A stretch of 17,261 nt of DNA from Planctomycetaceae bacterium (GTDB lineage Bacteria; Planctomycetota; UBA1135; GCA-002686595): NCBI GenBank assembly GCA_013360535.1, contig JABWBL010000014.1:1-17261 (forward strand). The letters are read 5' to 3'. Of the stretch, positions 1-8,600 are shown one piece after another. The stretch's first letter is position 1, and each line of letters opens with the position of its first letter. The translations under genes and the position numbers were made by a program. The notes below the pieces were generated by a model that did no database searches, was not told the DNA's origin, and saw only the letters and a program-made list of their open reading frames with translations.

Positions 1-13
1 GGGGCGGCCGGGA

Positions 14-940
14 TCAAGCCCCCTGGCCGGTCTTCCCCCCCCTCCGCGCCGCCTGGGAGGGGGGCTCGGCCTCCCGCTCGGGGCGGGCCTTCAGCTCGCC
101 CAGCTCCCGCTCCACCTCCAGGCTCAGCTCCTCCTCGATGGCGAACCGGTCGGCGACGCCCTCCAGGTAGTCGGACATGCCGCTGGCGTGGGGGTTGGTG
201 AGGATGTGGTGGTACACCTCCTCGAAGGTGTCCGACGCCGACAGCAGCGCCGCCGCGGCGGCCGTGTCCCGGGCCTTCAGGCTCTCGTGGCGCTGGAGGA
301 GCTTCTCCAGGTCCGCCTTGGCCTTCTCCAACTGCATCCGGTCCGTCGCCGTCCGCGCCCCCTCCACCTGCCGCTCCACCCTCTTGATGCCGCCTCGCAG
401 CTCGTCGGGGTCGTTGGAGCGGATCCGCTCCCGCATCGCCAGGCGCCCGTGGAAGAGCCGCAGGAAGTCCACCGTGGCGTCGTCCAGCTTCTCCAGGTCG
501 TAGGCCGTCAGGGAGGTGCCCTTCTGGGCCGCAACCCGGGCGAGGGACTCGAAGCGCTCCCTCATGCGGCGGTAGCGCTCCCAGTGGTCGCTCCAGTCCG
601 AGGGGGAGGTCCCGCCCCCCGGGGCGTCGGGATCCCCCGCCCGCCTCCGGATCTCGTCCAGCAGGTACTGGCGGTGGCGCTCCCGGGCCTCGGCCCTCTT
701 CTTGCGGTCCACGTACTCCCGGAAGACCGGCGAGTCGGGCACGAAGAGGGAGGCGATCCCCGCCGCCCCGGCGTAGCCGATCATGGGCAGCAGCGCCCAG
801 CCCATCACCCCGCTGGCCACCAGGGCGACGGATCCCAGCACCAGGGAGCCGCACAGGGCGCCCAGGTTCGCGGGGTGGCCGAGCATCTCCTTGAAGTAGG
901 AGACGTCCTCCGGGTTGGGCGGGCGGCCCCTCAGCGCCAC
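14..940 (-). CDS. Membrane-anchored coiled-coil protein of an ABC transporter operon, function unknown
   Basis: This 308-residue protein belongs to no family I can name. Residues about 26-70 are hydrophobic and can form two closely spaced membrane helices. They are followed by a long charged region (about 75-220 and 235-295) rich in Glu, Arg, Lys and Leu that should be a cytoplasmic coiled coil, and by a basic low-complexity tail. The start is a GTG at 940, chosen because an AGGGGAGG Shine-Dalgarno stretch lies about 6 nt upstream. The gene begins 19 nt after the ATPase stop and is the last gene of the transporter operon, so it probably assists or anchors the importer; that is inference from position only. 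Codon choice matches the adjoining permease and ATPase genes. The TGA stop at 14-16 is inside the window, so the gene is complete. Confidence 0.75.
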   Translation of the reverse strand: MALRGRPPNPEDVSYFKEMLGHPANLGALCGSLVLGSVALVASGVMGWALLPMIGYAGAAGIASLFVPDSPVFREYVDRKKRAEARERHRQYLLDEIRRRAGDPDAPGGGTSPSDWSDHWERYRRMRERFESLARVAAQKGTSLTAYDLEKLDDATVDFLRLFHGRLAMRERIRSNDPDELRGGIKRVERQVEGARTATDRMQLEKAKADLEKLLQRHESLKARDTAAAAALLSASDTFEEVYHHILTNPHASGMSDYLEGVADRFAIEEELSLEVERELGELKARPEREAEPPSQAARRGGKTGQGA

Positions 941-959
941 GGCGGGCCTCCCCTCCCCC

Positions 960-1805
960 TCACACCGTCACCCGGACCTGGCCCCCGGGGACGCCCGTGG
1001 GCCCCCGCAGCCGGTCGATGATCCGGTCGGCGAAGGCGACCGCCTGGGGGGTCCGGAGCCACTGCTCGGAGCGGATCCGGGGCTCCGTGAGCACGAAGTC
1101 GTCGGCGATCCGGGCGGGGTGGGTGGACAGCACCGTCACCCGATCCCCCAGCAGCAGCGCCTCGGTGATGTCGTGGGTGACGAAGACCACCAGGAAGCGG
1201 TGCTCCTCCCACAGGCGCACCAGCAGGGACTGCATCTCGGCGCGGATCTGGGCATCCAGGGCGCCGAACGGCTCGTCCATCAGCAGGAAGCGGGGGCGCA
1301 GCACCAGGGCCCGCGCCAGGGCAACCCGCTGGTTCTGGCCGCCGGAGAGCTGGCTGGGGCGGTGCTCGGCCTTGTCGGCGAGGCCCACGCTCTCGAGGGC
1401 GCCCTCCACCCGGCGCGCCTGCTCCCGGGCCGGCACGCGGCCCCGCCACAGCCTCGCCCGGAAGGGGAGCTCCACGTTCTGGCGCACCGTCATGTCGGGG
1501 CGGTTCAGGTAGCGCTGGAAGACCATCACCGCGTCGGGGTGGGATCCCCGACACTCCTCGCCGTCGATCCGCACGGTCCCCGAGGTGGGGGTCATCGCGC
1601 CCAGCGGCCGCACCCCGCCCATCATGTGGAGCAGGGTGGACTTCCCGCACCCCGAGGGGCCGAGGAGCATGTTGATCCCCGCCCCCTCGTAGACCAGGTC
1701 GATCCCGTCCACCACCCGCACCGGCGCCCCTCCCTTCGGGTCCGGGTACTCCTGGACGATGGAGGAGAGCTCGATCCGGGGCGGAGCCTGGCGGGTCTCG
1801 CTCAT
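960..1805 (-). CDS. ABC transporter ATP-binding protein (nitrate/sulfonate/taurine type)
   Basis: This is the 281-residue nucleotide-binding subunit of an importer. It hydrolyses ATP at the cytoplasmic face to drive uptake through the permease encoded just upstream. All expected motifs are present: Walker A GPSGCGKST at 49-57, Q-loop Gln97, signature LSGGQ at 153-157, Walker B LLMDEP at 174-179 and switch His211 in FVTHD. The pattern and length resemble SsuB/TauB/NrtD-type ATPases; the substrate cannot be read from this subunit. The ATG at 1805 overlaps the permease stop as ATGA, which implies translational coupling. The frame stays open far upstream through the permease gene, but that extension reads antisense-like Arg/Gly/Pro-rich sequence and is not coding. 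Confidence 0.93.
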   Translation of the reverse strand: MSETRQAPPRIELSSIVQEYPDPKGGAPVRVVDGIDLVYEGAGINMLLGPSGCGKSTLLHMMGGVRPLGAMTPTSGTVRIDGEECRGSHPDAVMVFQRYLNRPDMTVRQNVELPFRARLWRGRVPAREQARRVEGALESVGLADKAEHRPSQLSGGQNQRVALARALVLRPRFLLMDEPFGALDAQIRAEMQSLLVRLWEEHRFLVVFVTHDITEALLLGDRVTVLSTHPARIADDFVLTEPRIRSEQWLRTPQAVAFADRIIDRLRGPTGVPGGQVRVTV

Positions 1806-2605
1806 CCGTCCGCCTGCCAGGGGAAGAGGCGCCGCTTGAGGCGGCGCATGGTGGTGTCGGTCAGCAGCGCCAGGGCGAGGATCACCGCGATCACCGCGAA
1901 GACCCGGTCGGTGGCGGACAGGCGGCGGGCGGTCTGGATGAGCATCCCCAGGCCCTCCCGGGCGTTCACGTACTCGGCCACCACGATGTACGTCCAGGCG
2001 ATCCCGAAGTCCACGATCACGGCGTCCATGATCCGGGGCATCGCCAGGGGCACCAGGACGTGGCGGATGGTCTCGTGGGGGGCGAAGCCCAGGTCCTCGG
2101 CCTGCACCAGGTAGTCCAGGGGCACCGCCCGCACCGCGTCCCGCACCATGGGCACCAGGTAGACGACGCCGCCGAACCACAGGAAGGCGATCTTCATCGT
2201 CTCGTCGATCCCGAACCACATGATGAACAGCGGCAGGAACGCGGTGATGGGGGCGTAGCGCAGGGGATCGGTGAGGGGCGAGATCGCGGCGTCGATCCGG
2301 GGGGAGGCGCCCATGAGCACCCCCAGCGGCACCCCCACCGCCACCATCAGCGCCACCGAGGCGAAGACCCTGCCCAGGGACCAGGCGGCGGCGACCAGGA
2401 GGGGGCTCGATCCACCCCCCTCGCTCCCCGCCTGCCAGGCGAGGCTCAGCAGGGCCTTCAGCACCGCCCACGGCGCGGGGAGGAAGGCGGGCTTCAGCAG
2501 GCCCGCGCCCGAGACCACCGCCCAGGCCAGGAGCACCCCCGCCATCGTGGCGAGGCCGAGGGCCCGCCGGGTGGACGGCGCGAGGGGGGCGTGGGGGTTC
2601 CACAT
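1802..2605 (-). CDS. ABC transporter permease (SsuC/TauC-like)
   Basis: This is a 267-residue inner-membrane permease that forms the substrate channel of an importer. About six hydrophobic segments are visible, beginning at residues 17-35 and then in the stretches AAWSLGRVFASVALMVAVGV, APITAFLPLFIMWFG and VFAVIAVILALALL. The cytoplasmic coupling loop, a variant EAA motif (QAEDLGFAPHETIRHVLVPL), is clear and is the docking site for the ATPase. The family is BPD_transp_1 of the nitrate/sulfonate/taurine group, judged by the general pattern. The ATG at 2605 lies 18 nt after the stop of the substrate-binding/OmpA frame; no good Shine-Dalgarno is visible there, so translation may be coupled. Its stop overlaps the ATPase start by 4 nt. 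The substrate is unknown. Confidence 0.9.
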   Translation of the reverse strand: MWNPHAPLAPSTRRALGLATMAGVLLAWAVVSGAGLLKPAFLPAPWAVLKALLSLAWQAGSEGGGSSPLLVAAAWSLGRVFASVALMVAVGVPLGVLMGASPRIDAAISPLTDPLRYAPITAFLPLFIMWFGIDETMKIAFLWFGGVVYLVPMVRDAVRAVPLDYLVQAEDLGFAPHETIRHVLVPLAMPRIMDAVIVDFGIAWTYIVVAEYVNAREGLGMLIQTARRLSATDRVFAVIAVILALALLTDTTMRRLKRRLFPWQADG

Positions 2606-2623
2606 CGAGGAAGCGGGATCCGT

Positions 2624-3748
2624 TCAGCGGGCGTAGACGGCCACGTCGGTCCTTCGGTTGCGCTCCAGGCACTCCTCGCCGGGCTCGGAGCAGACCGGCT
2701 TGTCGGGTCCGTTGCCGGCGACGTTGAACCGGGCGCGGTCGAAGGCGTAGTTGGCGACCAGGTAGTCCACGACCGCCTGGGCCCTCTCCTGGCTGAGCCT
2801 GCGGTTGGTGGCGGCGCTGCCCTTGACGTCGGTGTTGCCCTCCACCGAGATGTAGGCGTTGCCCATGCTCTGCACGAGGGGGGCGACCTGGTCGTCCAGG
2901 ATCCGCTGGGCGTTCCGGTCCAGCTTCCCCGATCCCGAGGCGAAGAAGACCGCAACGGGCTTGGTGAGCACCGGCGCCGCCTTGGGGGTCACCACCGCCT
3001 GGCGCTCCTTGGGATCGAAGGTGAACTCGGGCTTCGCCGCCTCGGCCTTGGCCTCGGGCTTCTTGGCCACCAGGGCCTCGACGAAGCGCGTGTCCACCGC
3101 CGCCATGGGAGGGATCGGCGGGACGCTGGGATCGGCGATCCCGCCGTTGGCGCGCCACACCTTCCCCGCCTCGCTGTAGACCCGGGCGAAGTCGCCGCCG
3201 TCCCCGGTGTTCAGGCCGAGGATCCGCACGTTGTCGTCCAGGTCCGTCCACTTGATGGACTTGAAGAGCCCGGCGATGAACTCGCGCCCCTCCTTCTTCT
3301 CGAGGTCGGCGAAGGAGGGCTCGGTGGCGGTGAGGGCGTCGATGGCCTTGCCCGCGTCCGCCTCCGCCAGGCCCACCCCCTCGAACCACCCCGCCACGAG
3401 GCGCTGGACCACCTCGGGGTGCTGGGCGACGACGCGGCTGTCGCAGACGATCCCGTCGTACACCAGGCTGGTGGCGGTGCTGGTGGAGAAGACCACGTGG
3501 GCGCCGGGCTTCCGCAGGGCGAGGGAGGCGTCGGGATCCCACAGGACCGCCGCCTGGACCGCGCCGGACTCGAACATCGCCCGGACCCCGGGCGTGCCCT
3601 CGTCGGCGCCGACGAACACCAGGTTGTTCCGGAGGGCCTTCTTCTGGGGGGCGAGGAGGGCGCTGTTGTCGATGGCGTAGTCCAGCATCCAGTGGGAGGG
3701 GGTGAACTGGACCAGCGCCACCTTCTTGCCCAGCAGGTCCTCGACCCG
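2624..3748 (-). other. Substrate-binding protein with C-terminal OmpA domain, 5'-truncated
   Basis: In a complete form this would be the periplasmic receptor of the ABC importer encoded next to it. The visible first part resembles NMT1/SsuA/TauA-type binding proteins: a GKKVALVQFTPSHWMLDYA strand-helix, then AVQAAVLWDPDASLALRKPG and HPEVVQRLVAGWFEG. An Ala/Lys/Pro-rich linker follows, and the last 110 residues or so are an OmpA-like peptidoglycan-binding domain, with an FFASGSGKLD strand, VEGNTDVKGS, NRRLSQERAQAVVDYL and the closing ERNRRTDVAVY. The OmpA domain would tether the receptor to the cell wall. The signal peptide and roughly the first half of the first lobe are missing at the join near 3,748. 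Databases use the name 'phosphate ABC transporter substrate-binding/OmpA family protein' for this architecture, from memory; phosphate is not demonstrated here. Confidence 0.85.
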
Positions 3749-5323
3749 GCCGATCCCGGTGTCGGCGACCTCGATCTCCATCTCCGCCGGCGGCTGCCCG
3801 CCGATCCGCACCGTCACGCCGCCCCGCTCGGTGAACTTGACCGCGTTGCCGACGAGGTTGAGCAGCACCTGCCGGACACGGCCGGGATCGCCGCGCACGC
3901 ACTCGGGCACTTCGGGCGAGACGGAGGTCACCAGCTCGAGGCCTCGCTCCTGCGCGCGGCTCGCCAGCAGGACGCCGACCTCCTCGACCGCGCGGCGCGG
4001 CTCGAAGTCCGTACGCTCGAGCGTGAGCGCCCCGGCCTCGATCTTCGACAGGTCGAGCACGTCGTCGAGGATCGAGAGCAGCGCGTGACCCGAGCCCTCG
4101 ATCGTGCGCACGAACTCGGTCTGTTCCTCGTCGAGCGGCGTGTCGAGCAGCAGGTTCGTGAAGCCGAGCACCCCGTTCATCGGCGTGCGGATCTCGTGGC
4201 TCATCGCCGCGAGGAACTCGCTCTTGACGCGCGCCGCACGCTCGGCCGTTTCCTTGGCGCGCTCGAGCGCTTCCTGCTCGAGCCGGCGCTCCGTGATGTC
4301 GGTGATGAAACCGTGCCACAGGACCGCGCCGTCGTGCTCGCGCTCCGGCACCGAGCTGCCCATCACCCAGCGCACGCGGCCGTCGGCGTGCACGACGCGA
4401 TATTCATCGCGCCACTGCGTCAGGTCGCGAGCGGACTCGAGGATGCGCGCGCGCACGCGGTCGAGGTCCTCGGGGTGCAACACTCCGAACACCGGCGTCG
4501 CGTCCTCGCGCACGTCCGCGGGAGCCAGCCCGTAGATCTGCCGGATGCCCTCGCTGGCGTAGGGGAAATGCGAACTCCCGTCGTGGCGCAGGCGGAACTG
4601 GTAGACGACGCCGGGCAGCTGCGAGGAGATCTTCTCGAGGCGCTGCGCCATCTCGCGGAAGTGCGCGGCGGCGTTGCGAGCTTCGGAGACGTCGCTCTGC
4701 ACGACGATGCGCCGCAGCGCGCCCTCCGCCTCGAACGGCACGACCGTCGTCAGGCGGTGGTGGAGCTGGCCATCGGGCCCAAGTTCCTTGATTTCCGCCT
4801 GCCAGACCTCGTTGGCTCGGATGCGCGCTTCCATCGCGTCCCAGAACTCGCGCGGATGCAGGCCGCACCCGAGCACGAGTCCTTCGGAGCCGAGCACGCG
4901 CTCGCGCGGCAATCCGAGCGCCTCGCACAGCTTGGCGTTCGCCTGCAGCACACGACCGGCCTCGTCGGTGATGGCGACGAGCGCGTGGTGCTCGATCGCG
5001 CGGCGGTAGATCTCGAGCTCGCGCCGCGCATGCTCGGATTCTTCGGTGCGCTGTCGCAGTTCCTGCTCGACCACCTTCGCGCACCGGTTCGCGGCGTTCG
5101 CGAGCGGCAGCGACACGAGCGCGACCGCTCCGCTCAAGAGCAGGGCGTCGACGAGCCCGGCCAACGCCGGCGGCGCCTCAGCGGGCAGCACGGACGGCAG
5201 CACGAGCATCACGACGAGCTCGGCCACGAACACGGTCGCGAGCAGTTGCAGCACCAACCGAGCGGACGAATGCCGTCGGGCCGGCGCCGAGGTCGGATCA
5301 GGGAGCGGGGAGCTTGCGGACAT
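2624..5323 (-). CDS. In-frame fusion ORF: truncated PAS-PAS histidine kinase joined to truncated substrate-binding/OmpA protein
   Basis: This single 899-codon frame contains two incomplete, unrelated proteins. Residues 1-525 are a membrane histidine kinase that stops in the G1 box (VADTGIG) of its ATPase domain. Residues from about 527 are a periplasmic solute-binding lobe (VEDLLGKKVALVQFTPSHWM) followed by an OmpA-type domain. The kinase lacks the rest of its ATP-binding domain, and the binding protein lacks its signal peptide and the start of its first lobe. A working product is hard to imagine, because the join would put a cytoplasmic ATPase fragment next to a periplasmic protein with no membrane segment between them. 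Codon use also changes at the join. The ATG at 5323 was chosen because it precedes two N-terminal membrane helices; the frame is open to 5578 but the extra residues are low-complexity. The likeliest explanation is a chimeric assembly, with recombination as the alternative. Confidence 0.7.
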   Translation of the reverse strand: MSASSPLPDPTSAPARRHSSARLVLQLLATVFVAELVVMLVLPSVLPAEAPPALAGLVDALLLSGAVALVSLPLANAANRCAKVVEQELRQRTEESEHARRELEIYRRAIEHHALVAITDEAGRVLQANAKLCEALGLPRERVLGSEGLVLGCGLHPREFWDAMEARIRANEVWQAEIKELGPDGQLHHRLTTVVPFEAEGALRRIVVQSDVSEARNAAAHFREMAQRLEKISSQLPGVVYQFRLRHDGSSHFPYASEGIRQIYGLAPADVREDATPVFGVLHPEDLDRVRARILESARDLTQWRDEYRVVHADGRVRWVMGSSVPEREHDGAVLWHGFITDITERRLEQEALERAKETAERAARVKSEFLAAMSHEIRTPMNGVLGFTNLLLDTPLDEEQTEFVRTIEGSGHALLSILDDVLDLSKIEAGALTLERTDFEPRRAVEEVGVLLASRAQERGLELVTSVSPEVPECVRGDPGRVRQVLLNLVGNAVKFTERGGVTVRIGGQPPAEMEIEVADTGIGRVEDLLGKKVALVQFTPSHWMLDYAIDNSALLAPQKKALRNNLVFVGADEGTPGVRAMFESGAVQAAVLWDPDASLALRKPGAHVVFSTSTATSLVYDGIVCDSRVVAQHPEVVQRLVAGWFEGVGLAEADAGKAIDALTATEPSFADLEKKEGREFIAGLFKSIKWTDLDDNVRILGLNTGDGGDFARVYSEAGKVWRANGGIADPSVPPIPPMAAVDTRFVEALVAKKPEAKAEAAKPEFTFDPKERQAVVTPKAAPVLTKPVAVFFASGSGKLDRNAQRILDDQVAPLVQSMGNAYISVEGNTDVKGSAATNRRLSQERAQAVVDYLVANYAFDRARFNVAGNGPDKPVCSEPGEECLERNRRTDVAVYAR
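3743..3758. other. Junction between two unrelated genes
   Basis: On the minus strand the kinase G1 box (GACACCGGGATCGG) passes directly into GGGTCGAGGACCTG of the solute-binding protein. Homology to one family stops and the other begins within about 10 nt. No insertion-sequence ends, target duplication or integrase gene is visible here. The frame is preserved, which happens by chance one time in three. Codon preference differs on the two sides (CGG/AGG/CCC to the left, CGC/TCG/CTC-GAG to the right). Confidence 0.75.
3749..5323 (-). other. Histidine kinase segment, 3'-truncated (TM-TM-PAS-PAS-HisKA-partial HATPase)
   Basis: This segment senses a signal and would autophosphorylate if complete. 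Two membrane helices lie at about 24-45 and 55-75. The first PAS domain spans about 106-215 (YRRAIEHHALVAITDEAGRV) and the second about 235-345, ending in the typical FITDITERR linker. The HisKA dimerisation helix carries MSHEIRTPMNG with the phospho-acceptor His376. The ATPase domain begins normally, with an N-box at about 487-496 (NLVGNAVKF) and a G1 box at 521-525 (DTGIG). The F and G2 boxes that should follow are missing because the sequence switches to a different protein. Codon use matches the genes to its right. It is divergently oriented from the first protease, 317 nt away. Any receiver domain that hybrid kinases often carry would also be lost. Confidence 0.85.
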
Positions 5324-5454
5324 GGCGGGGGGAAGGACGCGGGATGCGTCCCGGGCGCTATCGGCCTCTGCGGCGCGGCGGCTCCACCCTCGGGGCCGCT
5401 TCCTTCCGGTCTTGCGGGCGGGGGATTTTTCCCACGGTGAGTCCGCGGGCGGAT

Positions 5455-5495
5455 TTCCGTGAAGGCGGTGTAACGCCGCCCGCGGGCCGCGGATC
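5455..5495 (+). promoter_or_regulatory. Shared upstream element of protease 1 (candidate ECF-type promoter)
   Basis: The element consists of TTCCGTGAA (5455-5463), GTAAC (5470-5474), then 15 nt, then CGGAT (5490-5494), inside GGCCGCGGATC. The same boxes precede the second protease gene, with the same 14-nt offset between TAACG and GGCCGCGGATC. GTAAC and CGGAT at this spacing resemble -35 and -10 elements of ECF sigma factors, though no transcription start is known. TAACG also sits in the loop of a possible 5-bp hairpin (GGCGG/CCGCC, 5464-5480). The rest of the divergent 317-nt region 5324-5640 holds no gene I can support; it contains a T6 run at 5602-5607 and otherwise GC-rich sequence. Confidence 0.4.
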
Positions 5496-5640
5496 ACCTC
5501 CTCCGGGTCCCCGACCCGGCCGCGAGCGATTGGCGAACTCCCGCCCGCGGCCGGGGCGGCTCCACCCCAACCAAACACCCCGCACGAGCCCGCCAGGGCC
5601 GTTTTTTCTGGCCTCTGGCCTCCCCGACGGAATCCGACCG

Positions 5641-8600
5641 ATGAGCCCTACCCTCCTTCTCGCCCTGCTGGCCCAGCAGGCGGCGCAACCCGCCGCCGAG
5701 CTCAAGCCGTTCCCCGCCAACGACCCGACCGCCGTGCAGACGCTGCCGGTCGAACTCGACGACTCCGTCCCGCTGCCGATTCCGGCCGTGTTCGAGCCGG
5801 GCCCCGACGGTGACCGGCTGGTCGAGCCCGCCAGTGGCGACCCGTACTTCCTGTCGTTCACCGCGGGCGCGTACTTCCCGCCCAAGGGCGAGCGCATCGA
5901 CCCCGAGCTCCTGGGCCAGCTGCGCTCGCGCTGGAACGACGGCCGCCCGACGCAGGAGACCTACGCGTTCGTGATGTTCGAGCGCCGCATCACGCAGGCG
6001 CGCCTCGACGCGCTGCGCTCGCTCGGGGTGCGCGTGCTCGAGTTCCACCCGCACTACTCGATGAAGGTCGCGCTCACGCCCGAGCAGGTCGCCGCCGTGG
6101 CGTCGCTCGACTTCGTGCGCTGGGTCGGCGTCCCGCGGCGCTGGCAGAAGGTGCACCGCGCGATGGGCGAGGCCCTCGCCAGCCTGCGCGACGGCGAGCT
6201 CGCCGAGAGCTACATCAGCGTATTCGATTCCGACCTGTGCGCGGACTCGACCTGGCGCGCCGTCGGCACGCTCGAGCAGGGCGGCCCCGACGGCGTGGCG
6301 CTCGTCGAGGATCCCGCGCGCGTCGCGAAGGCGTGGCAGTCCAACGGCTGGCAGCAGCGCGAGCTCGAGCTCCTCGGCATCGAGGTGCTCGAGTACGTCG
6401 ACGCGATCCGCGCCTTCCGCGTGCGCCTCGCGCCGGCACAGGTCGAACTCGCGGCCGAGCTCGACTTCGTGCAGTTCATCGAGCCCCACGGCATGCCGAC
6501 GCTGGCGCACGACGAGTCGATGCCGATGGTGCTCGCCGACTACACCCGGCGCTTCTACACCGGCGCCGCACCGGCGGTGGTCGGCGAGGGCGACTCGGGC
6601 ATCGAGTACTCGCACGCCGACCTCACCGGGTTCTTCTGGACCGCGAGCAACCTGTCCGGCTCCGCCGAGGCGACCACCGACGACGTGTGCGGCCACGGCA
6701 CGCACGTCGCGGGCACGATCATGGGCTCGGGTGCGGTCGACGCGAGCCACGAAGGCGCCGCGCGCTCGGTGGCCGGCACTGCGACGACGCGCTTCTTCAA
6801 CACCAAGCTGTTCTACGGTGCCGGCTGCTGGTACGGCGGCGCCTCGATGGCGACCGTGTTCGGCACGTTCGACTCGAGCTACACCGACGGCAGCGGCAAC
6901 GTCACGCCGCGCCCGCACGCGATCAACCAGTCCTGGGGCACGCCCTCGCCCGCCGGCGGCTCGTTCGGCAGCGAGGCCGACTGCCGCACGATCGACGCCT
7001 CGATCTTCAGCTTCCCGCAGCTGCACGTGTTCGCGGCGGGCAACGACGGTCCGGGCGCGAGCACCGTGCGCGTCGAGCCCTCGGCGAAGAACGCCTTCAC
7101 CGTCGGCGGCGTGCGCGACTACGCCACGGGCGCCGACGACCCCGGCGAGATGTACACCGCCTCGAGCCGCGGGCCGCTCGCCGACGGCCGCTGGAAGCCG
7201 AACCTCTCGGCTCCGGCGACCTCCATCCTGTCGTGCGACGCCGACGACCTGAACGGCTACGTGTCGAAGTCCGGCACGAGCATGGCCGCCCCGCACGTCA
7301 CGGGCGTCGCGGCGCAGCTCATGCAGCGCCACACCTTCCTGCATCACAACCCGACGACGACGGGCGCGCTGCTGATGGCGAGCGCGGTGACGAAGGACAA
7401 CCTCCTGCTGCAGACGCCGACGTCGACGCACCTCGACGCCTGGGGCGCGGGCCGGCTCGACGCCTACAAGGCGCACTACGGCCCGGGCGCGATCTACTTC
7501 TGGGGCTGGACGCAGGGCACGGGCGCCGGTGGGTACGTCGACGTCCCGGTTTCCAGCGGCGCGACGCGCATCGTCGTGTGCCTGTACTACCACGAGGGCG
7601 CTTCCTCGGCCGGCGCCGCGACGGCGCTGGTCAACGACCTCGACCTGTGGATCGACAGCCCGACGAACGGCATCAACACGACCACCAACTCGGGCGAATA
7701 CTCGGCGCAGCAGTCCAACCGCGACAACACCGAGATCCGCATGATCGACAACCCCGCGGTGGGGACCTGGCGTGTCAAGCTGCACCCCGAGAGCGTCGTC
7801 AGCACGACGCGCGTCGGCATCGCGGTGCTCGTGCACTACGACGACACGACGCCGGACGGCACGTTCACCGTGACGGCCTCGAAGACGGCCATCAAGCCCA
7901 ACGAGAACGTCGACATCACCGCGACGGCCTTCAACCCCGAGTACGTCGCGTCGGCGGTGTTCCTCGACTCGACCTCGACCGGCGACACGCTGGTCGCGTC
8001 GGTGGGCGAGCTCGACGACTTCGCCGCGGTCGACTACATGGGCAACCAGCAGGGTGGGCGCGACGTGCTGCTCGGCAGCATCCGCCCCAACGCCTCGCGC
8101 TCGGCCACCTGGACCACGCGCTGGGCGACGGAAGGCTTCAAGAGCTTCACGGTCAACGCGCGCTCGGACAACTGGGTCGACAAGACCGACCTCGCCGCGA
8201 TCGTGGTCGACGGCACGCCGCCGCCCTTGCCGACGGGCATCACGTCGAGCACGCACCCGGCCGGGACGTGGGTCAACTCGAACTCGTTCAGCGCGAGCTG
8301 GACGCAGACCCAGGATCCGCTCTCCGGGATGGCCGGCTACAGCGTCGGGCTGACGGCGATCCCGCTGCTGCCGGACACCGTCTCGGACAAGAACAGCACT
8401 CCGAGCTACGCGACGACGCTGCCGGGTTCCTTCGGCACGTTCTACCTGTGCCTGCGACCGGTCGACCGCTCAGGCAACTGGCCGGCGAGCTTCGCGCAGT
8501 ACGGGCCGATCCGCTACGACGGCGTGCAGCCCAACTACATCACGGGCCTGACGTCGACGACCCACGCGGTCGGCAGCTACCGCTGCGACGGCAGCGTGAC

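Noticed and set aside
5324..5578. Upstream in-frame extension of the histidine kinase
   Set aside because: Low-complexity translation; the ATG at 5323 leads directly into two membrane helices.
5314..5640. Upstream in-frame extension of protease 1
   Set aside because: The extension is Pro/Gly/Arg-rich and holds the conserved upstream element; the ATG at 5641 begins a signal-like peptide.
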